64,000 nt of DNA from contig JAGFIQ010000105.1 in the NCBI GenBank assembly GCA_024103495.1, positions 1-64,000 of the forward strand. The letters are read 5' to 3'. Positions 1 through 10,200 of the stretch are shown piece after piece (within the stretch, counting starts at the first letter, position 1; every line of letters starts with the position of its first letter). The notes under the pieces were generated by a model. The model saw only the letters and a program-made list of their open reading frames with translations, made no database searches and was not told where the DNA came from. This DNA comes from Aridibacter famidurans (lineage in GTDB: Bacteria; Acidobacteriota; Blastocatellia; Pyrinomonadales; Pyrinomonadaceae). Made by a program: the position numbers and the translations under genes.

Positions 1-592
1 CTGTTCTGAAGTTGGTGACTTCCTGGCCGTCGATGACGAACACGTTCTCGGAACCCGACGCGCCGTCAACCTGAAATCCGCCGCCGAGAGCTTCCGGACG
101 TACGTTCGGAGCGATCTTGAGCAGCGAACCGAAGGTCGTTCCCTTGGGAAGCGCTTCGATGATGTCCTTGGTGATGTTCGTGTCGATCTTCGTGTCCGAA
201 GTATCGATAGTCACGGCTCCGCTGGTGTCGACATCGACCTCGGCGGTCGTTCCGGCGGGAACGAGCGTGGCATTGACAGCGGCAGCGCGGTCAACGACGA
301 CAGTGACTGTCCTTGTGAAAGAGTCGAAGCCCGAGCTTTCGATCGTAACTTTGTACGCGCCCGGAAGAAGCCTCGAAACGATGAAGTAACCGTTGTCATC
401 AACGGTCACTGTGCGGTTGAATCCCGCAGTGCTTCCCGTGCTTTCAATGCGCACGGTAGCACCGGGAACCACGGCACCTGTACCGTCCGTAACGGTTCCC
501 TCGATCTCTCCCGTGGTTCCCTGTCCGAACGCGAATGCTGCAAGCACCAGCGTTAACAGAGCCACGGTAACAAATCTGAATTTGTTCAACAT
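1..592 (-). CDS. TonB-dependent receptor-like outer membrane protein, N-terminal part (runs off the window)
   Basis: Reading leftwards from the ATG at 592, the frame is open to base 1. It starts MLNKFRFVTVALLTLVLAAF, a Sec signal peptide ending near AFGQ. Next comes a carboxypeptidase-regulatory-like beta-sandwich of about 90 residues (GEIEGTVTDGTGAVVPGATV). It is followed by a plug-like stretch with GFQVDGASGSENVFVIDGQE, typical of Acidobacteriota OmpA/TonB receptor-like oligosaccharide or peptide importers. The RBS AGGAG lies 8 bases before the ATG. About 197 residues are visible of a protein that is usually around 1000 residues. The substrate cannot be told. Confidence is high for the class and low for the specific role. 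Confidence 0.85.
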   Translation of the reverse strand, partial: MLNKFRFVTVALLTLVLAAFAFGQGTTGEIEGTVTDGTGAVVPGATVRIESTGSTAGFNRTVTVDDNGYFIVSRLLPGAYKVTIESSGFDSFTRTVTVVVDRAAAVNATLVPAGTTAEVDVDTSGAVTIDTSDTKIDTNITKDIIEALPKGTTFGSLLKIAPNVRPEALGGGFQVDGASGSENVFVIDGQEVTNFRT

Positions 593-911
593 ATTCTCAC
601 TCCTAAGCAGAGATTTTACTGACTGATTTAAGCGTGTTGTTCTCCCCTTTATGCCGAGGGGACGGCGGGGATAAACGATGCAAAAACGCGCGGTTTTAGG
701 CGAATTTCGAGCCACTCGAGAAGAGGAAGGTATGTTGAGGGTTAACTCTTGGAAATGAAAGAGTTATTGGCGCTTTGCAGGCGAATCGAAACCATGAAAA
801 TTGATCGAAAATCCGAATGTCCGTTTACATTCTTGAATTTTCTACAATTTCTTGGATGTTGAGCGGTTTTCGCGGTTGTGAGGGGCCGAGTTGGCGCTTC
901 TGGAACGTCTG
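593..911. other. Intergenic region, 319 bp
   Basis: This gap lies between the start of the TonB receptor and the end of the TPR gene, both on the minus strand. It should carry the receptor promoter and the end of the upstream transcript. I see no convincing ORF with an RBS and no clear terminator hairpin. Composition is more AT-rich at 750-850 than in the flanking genes. Confidence 0.5.
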
Positions 912-1967
912 TCAGGCGCCGCCGGAGATCTCAGATTCGATCTGTCTTATGAGCTTCCGGATCGTTTCTATCCTCTTAGAGTTCTGCCGCTTTTCCGACT
1001 CGCTCAAGTTGCTGAGGTAGGTTTCCAGCTCTTCTTTTGCCTTTTCCGGCTTCTTCAGATTGAAATAATAAAGCTCCGCGAGCTGCCAGTTCACGTCCGG
1101 CTGCCCATTTCCGCCGAGGTCTTTTGCCTTCAGCAGCGCCGATTCCGCCTCACCAAATCTCTTAAGGTCCCGGAGGATCATTCCCAGAAGAAGGTGAGCG
1201 TTTATCGATCCGGAATCGAGCTCGTTCGCTCGGATGAGGCTCGATGCCGCTTCGGCCTTCTTGCCGAGCTTATTCCGGGCCACCGCGAGGTTGAAGTAAC
1301 AGCCGAAACATCTGGCGTTCACTTCTACCGCCCTGGCGAAAGCGGTTTCGGCGCCTTCGTAATCACCGCTTGCGAGCTTGAGGTCGCCGTAAAGTTCCAA
1401 TGCGGCGAAGTAATCCGGGAAAAGTGAAAGCGCTTTCTCCAACTCAAGTATTGCACTCTCGGGTTGTTTCTTGGCCGCCTTGGAGGCGGTCTCGAAGTGG
1501 TCGCGGGCTTCTGCAGGAACTCCTTGGGCAAAAACCACTTCGTTTACCGCGGCTCCGTCGCGCCTCAGCCGTGGATCGTATTCGAGATGGAGATCCACCT
1601 GCTTCTGATCCACTCCCCCGATCGCATTCAGATCACCCAGATCGATCCTCTGTTTTGTCTCGCTGAAGCCCGTTCCGCCGGGACGGATCTTCAGATAGTA
1701 AACACCCGCTCCGAGCCGCTGGAAAGTGTAGAAACCGGAGCCGGATGTCTTTCTGGTCCCGATCAGCCTTTCGAATGTGTCGAGAAGTTCGACTTCGATG
1801 TCACTAACAGGCTTGTTGTCCGGGTCAAAGACGATGCCGCTGATCGAGTTCTGGGCAACGATGGACGGTGCGGACATGAGAAACACGATCGCGAATACGA
1901 GTCCGAGGACGAACCGCCGGCTCTTTTCCGACTTGCTTCCAGTACCCTGTGAGCTGACCTGAGACAT
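912..1967 (-). CDS. TPR protein with N-terminal carboxypeptidase-regulatory-like domain, exported
   Basis: The ATG at 1967 gives MSQVSSQGTG and then a hydrophobic signal or anchor (RRFVLGLVFAIVFLMSAP). A carboxypeptidase-regulatory-like fold follows (SISGIVFDPDNKPVSDIEVE). The second half, from about residue 170, is TPR-like helical repeats (ALELYGDLKLASGDYEGAET; CYFNLAVARNKLGKKAEAAS). The start is 5 bases after the ribA stop, so the two genes probably share a transcript. The frame stays open further upstream but that would run through ribA, so I chose 1967. The likely role is a periplasmic or envelope scaffold; no enzyme motif is seen. Confidence 0.8.
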   Translation of the reverse strand: MSQVSSQGTGSKSEKSRRFVLGLVFAIVFLMSAPSIVAQNSISGIVFDPDNKPVSDIEVELLDTFERLIGTRKTSGSGFYTFQRLGAGVYYLKIRPGGTGFSETKQRIDLGDLNAIGGVDQKQVDLHLEYDPRLRRDGAAVNEVVFAQGVPAEARDHFETASKAAKKQPESAILELEKALSLFPDYFAALELYGDLKLASGDYEGAETAFARAVEVNARCFGCYFNLAVARNKLGKKAEAASSLIRANELDSGSINAHLLLGMILRDLKRFGEAESALLKAKDLGGNGQPDVNWQLAELYYFNLKKPEKAKEELETYLSNLSESEKRQNSKRIETIRKLIRQIESEISGGA

Positions 1968-1971
1968 TTTG

Positions 1972-2601
1972 CTACTCGTTAAAGTCCAGAAGATGCCCCA
2001 TTTTCTCCTTCTTGGTGCGAAGGTAATGGGCTGCGGGCTGCTTCGCCTGGACCTCGATCGGCACTCTTTCCACGATCCGCAGACCTGCGTCTTCAAGCGC
2101 CTTGATCTTGTCGGGATTGTTCGACATCATCCGCACCTCGCAGAGTCCCAGATCGAAGAGTATCTCGGCACACTGCTCGTACTCGCGAGCATCCGCCGCG
2201 AACCCGAGCTGCTCGTTCGCTTCGACGGTATCGGCGCCCTCGTCCTGCAGGGCATACGCTCTTATCTTGTTGACGATGCCTATCCCCCGGCCTTCCTGCT
2301 GCTGATAGACGATCGCTCCTCTGCCCTCGGCCTCGATCATTTCCATCGCCTTCCGGAGCTGCGGCCCGCAATCGCATTTGATCGAGCCGAAGACATCACC
2401 TGTGAGGCATTGGGAGTGGATCCTGACCAGCGTAGGCACATTCCTCTCCATCTCTCCTTTGAAAAGTACAACAAATTCTTCTGTGCTGTTGAGAGATCGG
2501 TATCCCGCGATCTTGAAATCGCCGATCTTAGTCGGGAGATTGGCAACCGCGATCTTCTCGACGGTCAACCGGGTCTTGTTTGTAGAGCAGTTGGTATTCA
2601 T
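1972..2601 (-). CDS. ribA: GTP cyclohydrolase II
   Basis: RibA converts GTP to the first riboflavin intermediate plus formate. The zinc and active-site region is clear: [18 protein letters not shown] carries the three zinc cysteines. [20 protein letters not shown] and the closing [14 protein letters not shown] match the family along its full length. It is a stand-alone RibA without an N-terminal RibB (DHBP synthase) domain. The frame also allows an ATG at 2646, but that codon lies inside a TATAATG -10 box, so the ATG at 2601 ([10 protein letters not shown]) is more likely. Neither start has a strong RBS. The downstream TPR gene follows after 4 bases. Confidence 0.92.
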   Translation of the reverse strand: MNTNCSTNKTRLTVEKIAVANLPTKIGDFKIAGYRSLNSTEEFVVLFKGEMERNVPTLVRIHSQCLTGDVFGSIKCDCGPQLRKAMEMIEAEGRGAIVYQQQEGRGIGIVNKIRAYALQDEGADTVEANEQLGFAADAREYEQCAEILFDLGLCEVRMMSNNPDKIKALEDAGLRIVERVPIEVQAKQPAAHYLRTKKEKMGHLLDFNE

Positions 2602-2644
2602 ATCTACTGACAACCGCGGCTCGTGAACTGAGAGGAGACTTGTC

Positions 2645-2650
2645 ATTATA
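2645..2650 (-). promoter_or_regulatory. -10 box (TATAAT) upstream of ribA
   Basis: On the minus strand there is a perfect TATAAT whose last AT is shared with the most upstream in-frame ATG of ribA. No good -35 is seen 16-18 bases further up. If used, the transcript would begin near 2638 and ribA would start at 2601. Confidence 0.4.
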
Positions 2651-2714
2651 CCCGCAACGACTGTCGATGCATAGAGATTGACTGAGGCCCGGATCCGACA
2701 TTCCGAAAAGCAGA

Positions 2715-2743
2715 AGGGCCGCCCGGCACTGCCGGACGGCCCT
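2715..2743 (-). terminator. Rho-independent terminator after the anti-sigma gene
   Basis: A 13-bp inverted repeat with a 3-base loop (minus strand AGGGCCGTCCGGC / GCCGGGCGGCCCT, one G-U pair) is followed by TCTGCTTTTC. It lies 29 bases past the anti-sigma stop and upstream of the ribA promoter, so it separates the two transcripts. Confidence 0.8.
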
Positions 2744-2771
2744 CATGTACGCGCGAACAACGGAACTTAAC

Positions 2772-3182
2772 TCATTCTTCCTCGTCGTCCTTCACGTCTT
2801 CTTCCTTATTATCTTCATCTTCCTGATGAGCAAACACTGCCCCTTCTCCTGCCCCGAGGATCTTTCCGAGGATCCCGCTGAGGACATCCGATACCTTCGT
2901 GGGCGCCGGTTTTGCTTCAGGAGCCTTCGCGGTTTCTTCGGCGAACTCAAGATCAAGGCGAATCAGCTCGGCCGATCTATGCCGGCAAAACGAACAATCG
3001 ACTAGATGCGAATTCACCGGACGCGCCTCTCGTTCAGAAAGATTTCCCTCCACGAACGCCGCGATGGTGTCTCCGTCGAGATGATCACGTTCCTCAAATT
3101 CTTTCGAAGATGTATCCGACCGCAGATACGCACCGAGGATCTCCCTGAAGAGTTCGTCCCTGTTTATCCCCTTGTTGTTCAT
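2772..3182 (-). CDS. Zinc-finger anti-sigma factor, soluble
   Basis: This 136-residue protein carries the H-x3-C-x2-C anti-sigma zinc motif in HLVDCSFCRHR (about residues 59-69). It is preceded by DGDTIAAFVEGNLSEREARP, the typical helix of zf-HC2/ZAS domains. No transmembrane helix is present, so it would act in the cytoplasm. The C-terminus is a highly acidic tail (DEDNKEEDVKDDEEE). It lies about 100 bases after the ECF sigma gene on the same strand, and sigma/anti-sigma pairs are normally co-transcribed. It probably sequesters that sigma factor until a redox or zinc signal releases it. The signal is unknown. Confidence 0.75.
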   Translation of the reverse strand: MNNKGINRDELFREILGAYLRSDTSSKEFEERDHLDGDTIAAFVEGNLSEREARPVNSHLVDCSFCRHRSAELIRLDLEFAEETAKAPEAKPAPTKVSDVLSGILGKILGAGEGAVFAHQEDEDNKEEDVKDDEEE

Positions 3183-3283
3183 AGTTCTTATGCGCCTCCG
3201 GGTTTCAGACGAGCCCTCAATCCTTATTTGCGCAACCGGAGAGAAATTATTTCAAAACCCTCAAGTCTCTGAAAAAAGCGCAC

Positions 3284-4297
3284 TTAACCGGCATTCGAAG
3301 CCAGATTCCGATAAATGTCCGGATCGGCGAGGTCCCGGGTCGCAAGTTCGATGCAAATGTCGATCTCCTCTTCTTTCAGGCCGTGCTCCTTGGAAAGGTC
3401 GGTGCAGAAGCGCTCAAGGATCAATTTGTATGTCTTATCCAGCCACCGCATTATCGTGGACTCGTGGATCCTTGCGCTCGGATCCTTCTCCCGGGCCGCC
3501 GATCTTCTCTGGAACCAATCCCTGAGAGGCGAACCCGGAGATTCCGCCAGCCTGGCGATCTCTCGAAGTTTGAGGCCCTCGGAATGATAGTAGAGCAGCA
3601 GAAGTTTTTCGTGATCGTCTAGAGAGGAGAACGATGACCGGATCGATTCCAAAGTCGCCTTCCTGTATTTCTCGTGGGCGAGATGGTCGATCATCTGATC
3701 TTCGCCGCCCAGGTCCTTGTTCTTAAAAGTGGAATGCGTGTACCCTTCGCCGACATTCTCGGTCATTCCGTCAAGCGAGACCTCATCGTGGCTGGCGCGG
3801 TGTAGGTCGACAAGCGCGTGCCATATGACAGTCCGAAGCCAGCCCCTGATCGAACCCTTTCCGCTGTACGTCGCGAACTTGGACATTCTGACGCCATCGA
3901 CGACGCGCGTCCCGTACAGTTCGACGTAAACGAGGTCGATCACTTCCTGTGCGCTCAGATCCGTGCTCGCAAGGTGTCTCGATATCCTCTCGAGATAGCC
4001 TCTGTGCTGGTGATCGAACTCCCACCACGCACGTTCGTTCCCTTCCGCGCAGGCAATCGCGAGAAACAGGTCGTCCGACCTGATCGACCTAACAAATTCG
4101 CGGACCTCATCCGGAGACGGAAGGTCTTCCTGGCCGCTGCAAAGGAATTTCGAAATGCTGTCCGTGACCGACTCCGTGAAGGAATCGGAGCTTACCCCGA
4201 AATTCGGCTGGCTCGCGACACACGCTTCGTACACCTCCGCGATCGTGTCAGAGCATTCCCGGACCAGATTATTCAGTTGTGGATCGTCGGAAGGCAT
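3284..4297 (-). CDS. Sigma-70 family (ECF-like) RNA polymerase sigma factor
   Basis: At 337 residues it is longer than a normal ECF sigma factor (about 190). An N-terminal extension of about 100 residues precedes a sigma region 2 (helix around ATYSGKGSIRGWLRTVIWHA, with the LVDLHR end). A region 4 helix-turn-helix follows (SSLDDHEKLLLLYYHSEGLK and LREIARL), interrupted by an insertion rich in charged residues. A C-terminal tail of about 60 residues follows (KEEEIDICIELATRDLADP). The zinc anti-sigma gene follows. The extended layout resembles the large ECF groups found in Acidobacteriota and Planctomycetes. Target promoters cannot be inferred. Confidence 0.8.
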   Translation of the reverse strand: MPSDDPQLNNLVRECSDTIAEVYEACVASQPNFGVSSDSFTESVTDSISKFLCSGQEDLPSPDEVREFVRSIRSDDLFLAIACAEGNERAWWEFDHQHRGYLERISRHLASTDLSAQEVIDLVYVELYGTRVVDGVRMSKFATYSGKGSIRGWLRTVIWHALVDLHRASHDEVSLDGMTENVGEGYTHSTFKNKDLGGEDQMIDHLAHEKYRKATLESIRSSFSSLDDHEKLLLLYYHSEGLKLREIARLAESPGSPLRDWFQRRSAAREKDPSARIHESTIMRWLDKTYKLILERFCTDLSKEHGLKEEEIDICIELATRDLADPDIYRNLASNAG

Positions 4298-4364
4298 TTC
4301 AGTGCGTCACATTATACTCAAATCGTTTTTGGCAGGCGAATTATCGCGTGCGCGGCATCGCCCC

Positions 4365-6212
4365 CTACGTGTTTCCGACGGCCGGGACAAGATCGCCGCC
4401 CGCGCCCGGAGTCCCTTCGCTGCCGTACTGAAGCTGGAACAGCCGCCAGTACAGCCCTTTCTGACCGATGAGCTCGTTATGCGTCCCGAGCTCGCGAAGA
4501 ACACCATGATGGAACACAAGGATCCGGTCGCATCTCTGAATGGTCGAGAGCCTGTGCGCCACCACAAGCGATGTGCGGTCTTCCATAATCCGGTTCACGG
4601 CCTTTTGAATGAGCTGCTCGGTTTCGGTATCGATCGAACTCGTCGCCTCGTCCAGTATCAGTATCGACGGATCGAACGCCAGCGCGCGCGCGAACGACAC
4701 AAGCTGCTTCTGGCCGACCGAAAGACCGGCTCCGCGCTCCTTTACGATCGCGCCATATCCTTTTGAAAGACGATCGATAAACTTCTCCGCCGCCACCTCG
4801 CGCGCCGCCCACCGGACCTTTTCGTCGGAGATCTCCGAATTTCCTAGCCTTATGTTGTCGGCGATCGTCCCGGAGAAGAGGAACACGTCCTGAAGCACGA
4901 CGGCGAAGTTCCGTCTGAGCGAATCGAGGTCCCACTCGCGGACATCCACGCCGTCGAGAAGGATCCGCCCCTTCTGAACGTCGTAGAACCTCATCAGCAG
5001 ATTGGTGACCGTCGTCTTGCCGGAGCCCGTGTGGCCGACGAGCGCGATGCTCTCTCCCGGTTCGATCGCAAACGATACGTCCTTCAGAACCCAGTCATTA
5101 TCTTTATACGCGAACCAGACGTTGCGGAACTCGATCCGCCCGATCGCCTTTTCCGCTTTCTTCGGTGCCTTGGGCCCCACGATCTCGATCTCCTCGTCGA
5201 GCAACAAGAAGACCCTGTGCGAAGCCACGATCGCGGCCTGGAGCACGTTGAACTTGTCGGAAAGATTTCGGATCGGCTGGAAAAGCTGCTGCGAGTACTG
5301 GATAAATGCGATCACGGTACCGATCGTCAACGCGGTCCCCGCCGCCGACGCCTCCGTGAGGATCTTGTACCCGCCGAACCATATGATCACGGCGATCCCG
5401 ATCGTGCCGATCATCTCGACCATCGGATAGAAGATCGAATAGTAATAGATCGTCTCGATGTTCGCGCTGCGGTAGTCGTCGTTTATCTCGTGGAACCGCC
5501 TCCGCGAACGCTCCTCGGCGTTGAAGAGCTGGACCGTCTGAGCCCCCGAAATATGCTCCTGAAGGAAGGCGTTCAACTTGGCCATGCGGGTCCGCACCTT
5601 GTCAAACCCGATCCTCGCCCGTTTTCGAAACCAGTTGGTCGCCACAAAAAGGAGAGGGACGGTGACGAGGGAAACGAGAGCGAGCTGCCAGTCGAGCCAC
5701 AGCATCGCGCCGATGATGGCCACGATGACGACCATATCCCCGAGGCCTTCGATCACGCCCGACGTGAACAGTTCGTTCAGCGAATCGACGTCGGACGTCA
5801 GCCTGGTGATGATCCTGCCTACCGGATGCCGGTCGTAATACGAGACCTGAAGACGCTGTAGCTTCGTGAAGATCTGCGTCCTTAGATCGAACATCACCCG
5901 CTGTCCGATGACGTTGAGGATGATCTCCTGCAAATACGAGAAGATAAAGCGGAAGAGGAACAGGCCGAAGAACGCCAAGGCGAAGAGCCATATGTCATCG
6001 GTCCTTTTCGGGACGATGAAGTCGTCGACGGCGACCTTAGTGAAGTACGGCTGAAGGCTGATCAGGATGTTCGTCAGTAGAGTCAGCGCCAGCGCGAGGA
6101 TCATCATCCGCCAATACGGGCGCAGGTACCCGAACAGGCGCTTTGACGTGCTCCAGTCATACGACTTCACGATCGCCGCTTCTTCGTGGAATTTTTTGGC
6201 CTCGTTCGACAT
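4365..6212 (-). CDS. ABC exporter, fused permease-ATPase (MsbA/ABCB type)
   Basis: This 615-residue half-transporter has about six membrane helices in residues 35-330 and a nucleotide-binding domain at 355-600. Walker A GHTGSGKT is at about 393-400, the signature LSVGQ at about 497-501, Walker B ILILDEA at about 516-522, the D-loop SSID after it, and the switch histidine in VVAHRLS. It should act as a homodimer exporting a lipid, peptide or drug across the inner membrane. It is divergent from the SpoIIM gene and precedes the sigma gene on the same strand. The substrate is not identifiable. Confidence 0.9.
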   Translation of the reverse strand: MSNEAKKFHEEAAIVKSYDWSTSKRLFGYLRPYWRMMILALALTLLTNILISLQPYFTKVAVDDFIVPKRTDDIWLFALAFFGLFLFRFIFSYLQEIILNVIGQRVMFDLRTQIFTKLQRLQVSYYDRHPVGRIITRLTSDVDSLNELFTSGVIEGLGDMVVIVAIIGAMLWLDWQLALVSLVTVPLLFVATNWFRKRARIGFDKVRTRMAKLNAFLQEHISGAQTVQLFNAEERSRRRFHEINDDYRSANIETIYYYSIFYPMVEMIGTIGIAVIIWFGGYKILTEASAAGTALTIGTVIAFIQYSQQLFQPIRNLSDKFNVLQAAIVASHRVFLLLDEEIEIVGPKAPKKAEKAIGRIEFRNVWFAYKDNDWVLKDVSFAIEPGESIALVGHTGSGKTTVTNLLMRFYDVQKGRILLDGVDVREWDLDSLRRNFAVVLQDVFLFSGTIADNIRLGNSEISDEKVRWAAREVAAEKFIDRLSKGYGAIVKERGAGLSVGQKQLVSFARALAFDPSILILDEATSSIDTETEQLIQKAVNRIMEDRTSLVVAHRLSTIQRCDRILVFHHGVLRELGTHNELIGQKGLYWRLFQLQYGSEGTPGAGGDLVPAVGNT

Positions 6213-6284
6213 CGCGAAATCTCGATTCTATGTTTTGGCCGAAACTATGGCAAAGTAGTAGCTCGCGGACCTATAGGCCGAACT

Positions 6285-7265
6285 ATGTACAGGTTCATAA
6301 ACGACAGAAAGGACCACTGGAAGAGGCTCGAAGAACTTCTCGCAAAGACCGAAGGCGTCGCGGGTCTGAAGATGCTGCCCAGGGCGGAGGTAAGGGAACT
6401 CGGCGAGTTGTACCGCCGGGCTGCGGCGGACCTTGCGATCGCGAGGGCCGAGTCGAGGGACCCGAAACTTGTGAGCTATCTGAACAGCCTCGTAATTAGG
6501 GCGCACGGAAAAATCTATCGAGCGGAAGGGCAAGGCGGCCGCGTGCTCTGGAATTTCTTTGCGGAGGATTTCCCGAGGATATTCAGGGAAACATTCGGAT
6601 TTACTTTTGCGGCATTCGCGGTCTTCTTCGTTTTTGCCGCGGGAGCGTTCGTACTTTGCCTGAACGATCAAAGATTCATCGACACGCTCGGTCTTGGACA
6701 GGTGCAGATGCTCGCACAGACGGACACGCGCTGGTGGCAGGACCTGAACCAGGCGAATCAGATCGGCTCCAGCGAGATACTCACGAACAACATCCGGGTG
6801 GCGTTTCTTGCCTTTGCGATGGGCGCCCTGATCTGTGTCGGCACGATCTACATACTCGCCTCGAACGGCCTTCACATAGGCGGCGTGCTCGGCGCATGCT
6901 TCAAGGCCGATCCGGAGTTCGGCCGCGAACTCGTCGCGTTCATGGTCGGGCACGGAGTCGTCGAGCTTTCGTGTATCTTCATTGCCGGTGGCGCCGGGCT
7001 GATGATCGGCTATTCGATCCTCAATCCAGGCGAATATACACGGCTCGATTCCCTGAAGATCAATGGAATAAAGGCGGTCAAGCTCGCCGTCGGCTGTGCG
7101 TTTCTGCTTGTCTGCGCCGGCATCATAGAAGGTTTCCTTTCGCCTTCAAGCCTGCCAAACTACGTGAAGTACGCGACCGGGATCGGTACCGGCGTGGCGA
7201 TGTTCAGTTACCTGATTCTCGCCGGGCGAAGGACCGAAGGCTCATTCCAGCCGCACGAGCTGTAG
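6285..7265 (+). CDS. SpoIIM-family (stage II sporulation protein M-like) integral membrane protein
   Basis: The ATG at 6285 gives MYRFINDRKDHWKRLEELLA. A soluble helical N-terminal domain of about 100 residues is followed by several membrane helices (FAAFAVFFVFAAGAFVLCL; FLAFAMGALICVGTIYILA; LAVGCAFLLVCAGIIEGFL). The GHGVVELSCIFIAGGAG segment is the hallmark of the SpoIIM/DUF95 family. An upstream in-frame ATG at 6186 overlaps the divergent ABC gene and is unlikely. In many non-sporulating bacteria this family is coded next to MoxR-DUF58 genes. A DUF58 gene is indeed 3.4 kb away but on the other strand. Molecular function is unknown. Confidence 0.85.
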   Translation: MYRFINDRKDHWKRLEELLAKTEGVAGLKMLPRAEVRELGELYRRAAADLAIARAESRDPKLVSYLNSLVIRAHGKIYRAEGQGGRVLWNFFAEDFPRIFRETFGFTFAAFAVFFVFAAGAFVLCLNDQRFIDTLGLGQVQMLAQTDTRWWQDLNQANQIGSSEILTNNIRVAFLAFAMGALICVGTIYILASNGLHIGGVLGACFKADPEFGRELVAFMVGHGVVELSCIFIAGGAGLMIGYSILNPGEYTRLDSLKINGIKAVKLAVGCAFLLVCAGIIEGFLSPSSLPNYVKYATGIGTGVAMFSYLILAGRRTEGSFQPHEL

Positions 7266-7268
7266 CCG

Positions 7269-10200
7269 TCAGGGTTTTCCTTTCCACCACCACCACGCCT
7301 CCGGCAGAGGCTTTTCCGCCGGCCATATCTGGTCCAGCGTGTCGCCGTTGTAGATCTCCCCGTTCTTTATCACGTAGCGGATAGAGTTGCTGTTTCGGAT
7401 ATCGGCAAGCGGGTCATTGTCGAGCACGATCAGATCCGCGGCCTTGCCCTGCTCGAGGCTCCCGAGCTCGTTACCGAATCCGATCGCGTATGCGCCGTTG
7501 ATGGTCGCGACCATCAAGATGTCGTGCGGCTTCATCCCGCCCATCCCAAGCGCCCACATCTCCCAGTGACACTGCAGCCCCTGGAGTTCGCCGTGGCCGC
7601 CAAGCCCGATCTTTCCTCCGGCCAGGTGGATCGCGTTCGCGTACTTCGCGATCTCCGGAAAGATGTACTCGCTTTCGCGGAACCAGGGAAGCCTTGCCGT
7701 TTTCTCGTCGAGAACGGCCTGCGGATTAAAACGCTTCAGCTTCGGATCGCCGTACACGTCGGAGTTTTCGAAGAAGTAGAACTTGCCCTGCGGGCCTCCG
7801 TACGACACAAGAAGCGTGGGCGTGTACGTGATCTTCGTCTGGGCGAACAGCTCGATCACGTCCTTGTAGAAAGGCGCGATCGGCAGTGCGTGTTCATTGC
7901 CCGCGAACCCGTCGATCGCGTGCGTCAGGTTCATCTTGAAATCGCTTCCGCCCTCGGTCGTCGGGATGATGCCGAGCTCCTTCGACGCCATCACGACCCA
8001 CTGCCTCTGCTGGCGGTTGCCGACCAGGTACGATTTCAGCGTTTCCGCTCGATAGTGCCGCTTGTATCTGGCTATCGTGTCGCGAGCTTCATCGTACGAC
8101 TGAAAGTCCGTGTCGGAAAATATCCCGGGCCCTGTCGTGAAGATCCTTGGGCCGATCATATCGCCGGTGTCCACAAGGTCCTGGTAGGCGAATGTATCGT
8201 TCGTGTTGGTCTGAGGATCGCGTCCGGTCGTTACGCCGTATGCGAGATTTCCCCAGAACGTGTAGTCCTCCGTATCGAGGACCTGGTGGCGGACCTCCCA
8301 GTGAGCGTGGATATCGATCAGCCCGGGGATGATCGTCTTGCCGCGCACGTCCATCACTTTCGCGCCCTGCGGGACCGAAACCGACCCGCGCCTTCCGATG
8401 GCAGCGATCCGGTTGTCCGTAACGACGATGTCCGAATCGGCGATCACTTCGTCGCCCTTCATCGTCACCGCCTTCGCTCCGCGAAGGACCACCGTTCCCT
8501 TCGGCGTGTGGCGCGGCCGCTCGATCACGATCTCGTATTCCGTGAACGGCGGCGGCTCCTTCTGTTCTTCCTTTGCTGCTTCGCCGTTCTCTTTCTTCTT
8601 TTCGTCCGGCTTCTTCTCCGGTTCGAACTTCACGCTCGATAAAGGCTGGGTGTGAAGAGTGGCTCCGACAACCCACGAAAGCGTTTTCCCGCCTTCGGCC
8701 CAGGCGAAGGAATCGGCCCCGATCTTTGTAAGCTGTTTCGAGGGAACTGCCGGTTTTGTGACGTCGATCGTCGGAGCGTCGGCGCCCGTTCTCGGGACCG
8801 GAAACACATATAACTGGCTCGTAAGGAGCGCCATAGCCATCGTGCCGTCGGGACTGATCCTTACGTCGCGTGCGGGATTGGGACGGCCCCGGCGGCTCTT
8901 GCCGACCACCTTCAGGTGCAGCTTGCGGTCGGATCCGTCAAACCGGTAAGAGACGAGGCCATCGTTCCCGTAAACATAAACACGGTCCTTCTCCGGGCCG
9001 AAATGCGGTTTTCCGAGTCCGCGCGCGGGCGCTACGACGCTGGCCTCGCCCCCGTTCGAGGGAACGTTGATGATGTCGAGTCCGGGCTGCGGACCGAGGA
9101 AATCGGAGGGATGATTCACACGCACAAGCCTGGACGCACGCAGCGCGAAGATCCGGGATCCGTCCGGGCTCCAAACCGGATCGCGATAGAAGGCCGGCGT
9201 CGAGGTCACTCGCTGAAGGGAACCGCCGTCGGTTTTCCATATGTGCCCGCCCTTTGTCGACCAGGTCACGAAAGCGATAGATCTTCCGTCGGGCGAGAAC
9301 GATGGCTGGAACTCCCTCGGGTCGCTGGCGTTGGTGACACGGCGGGGTTCGCCGTCCGGCATCTGTTTCGTGTAAAGCGCCCCGAGCGCGGAGAACGCGA
9401 TATGCTCTCCGTCCGGAGCGAACTCGGGCTCCTGAACAAGCCTCGCCTTCACCGGACCTTCGGCGAGCTTGTGATCGACATACAACGAGGGCCCGACATC
9501 GAGGCTTACGTCGGCGGAAAAAGGGATCACCGAGTCCTCGCCGGTTTCCACCGAGACCCTTTGGATCTTACCGCCGTACGAGACGATGATCGAACGCCCG
9601 TCCGGAAGGAATGCGTAGCCCGGAAGCAGGTCGCGGGTCGGCCTCGACTCCTGCTCGTCGCGCTGGACAGGGTACTTCAGCCAGCGGTCCTCGCCGGTAG
9701 AGAGATCGCGGACCTTGAGGCCCGTTTGGCCTTCGTATCTCGATCCGTAAACGAGGGTCTTTCCGTCGGGCGAAACGGCCGGACGGAAGGCATTCCCCGC
9801 CTCAAAGGTGATCGGGTCCTCTTCGCCGCCCTCGATGTCGCGCCTTATGATCTGGCAGTCGGCGAGAGTGAGCCTCGGCCCGGACCGCGGCGCCTGTCTC
9901 GCAAAGAACACGTACTTCCCGTCGGAAGTCGGCTGGGCGCCGTAATAACTTGGGCCCGGGGGAGGAGGCCCGTCGCCACCGCCTCCGCGTTCGGCTCCGC
10001 CTTTCGAGATCTTCAGGCCCGAGCCGCCGAGCTTGTGATACATCCAGAGCTCCGCGCCCGAAGAATCGGGTGTCGCCTTGGACACGACCACGTAGTTGCC
10101 GTCAGCGGTCCATTCCGGAGATATGAACTCCGCCTGCTTGTCCTTGGTCAGTACTTTCGCTTCGGACCCGTCGGAATTCGATATCCAGAGATTGTTCGAT

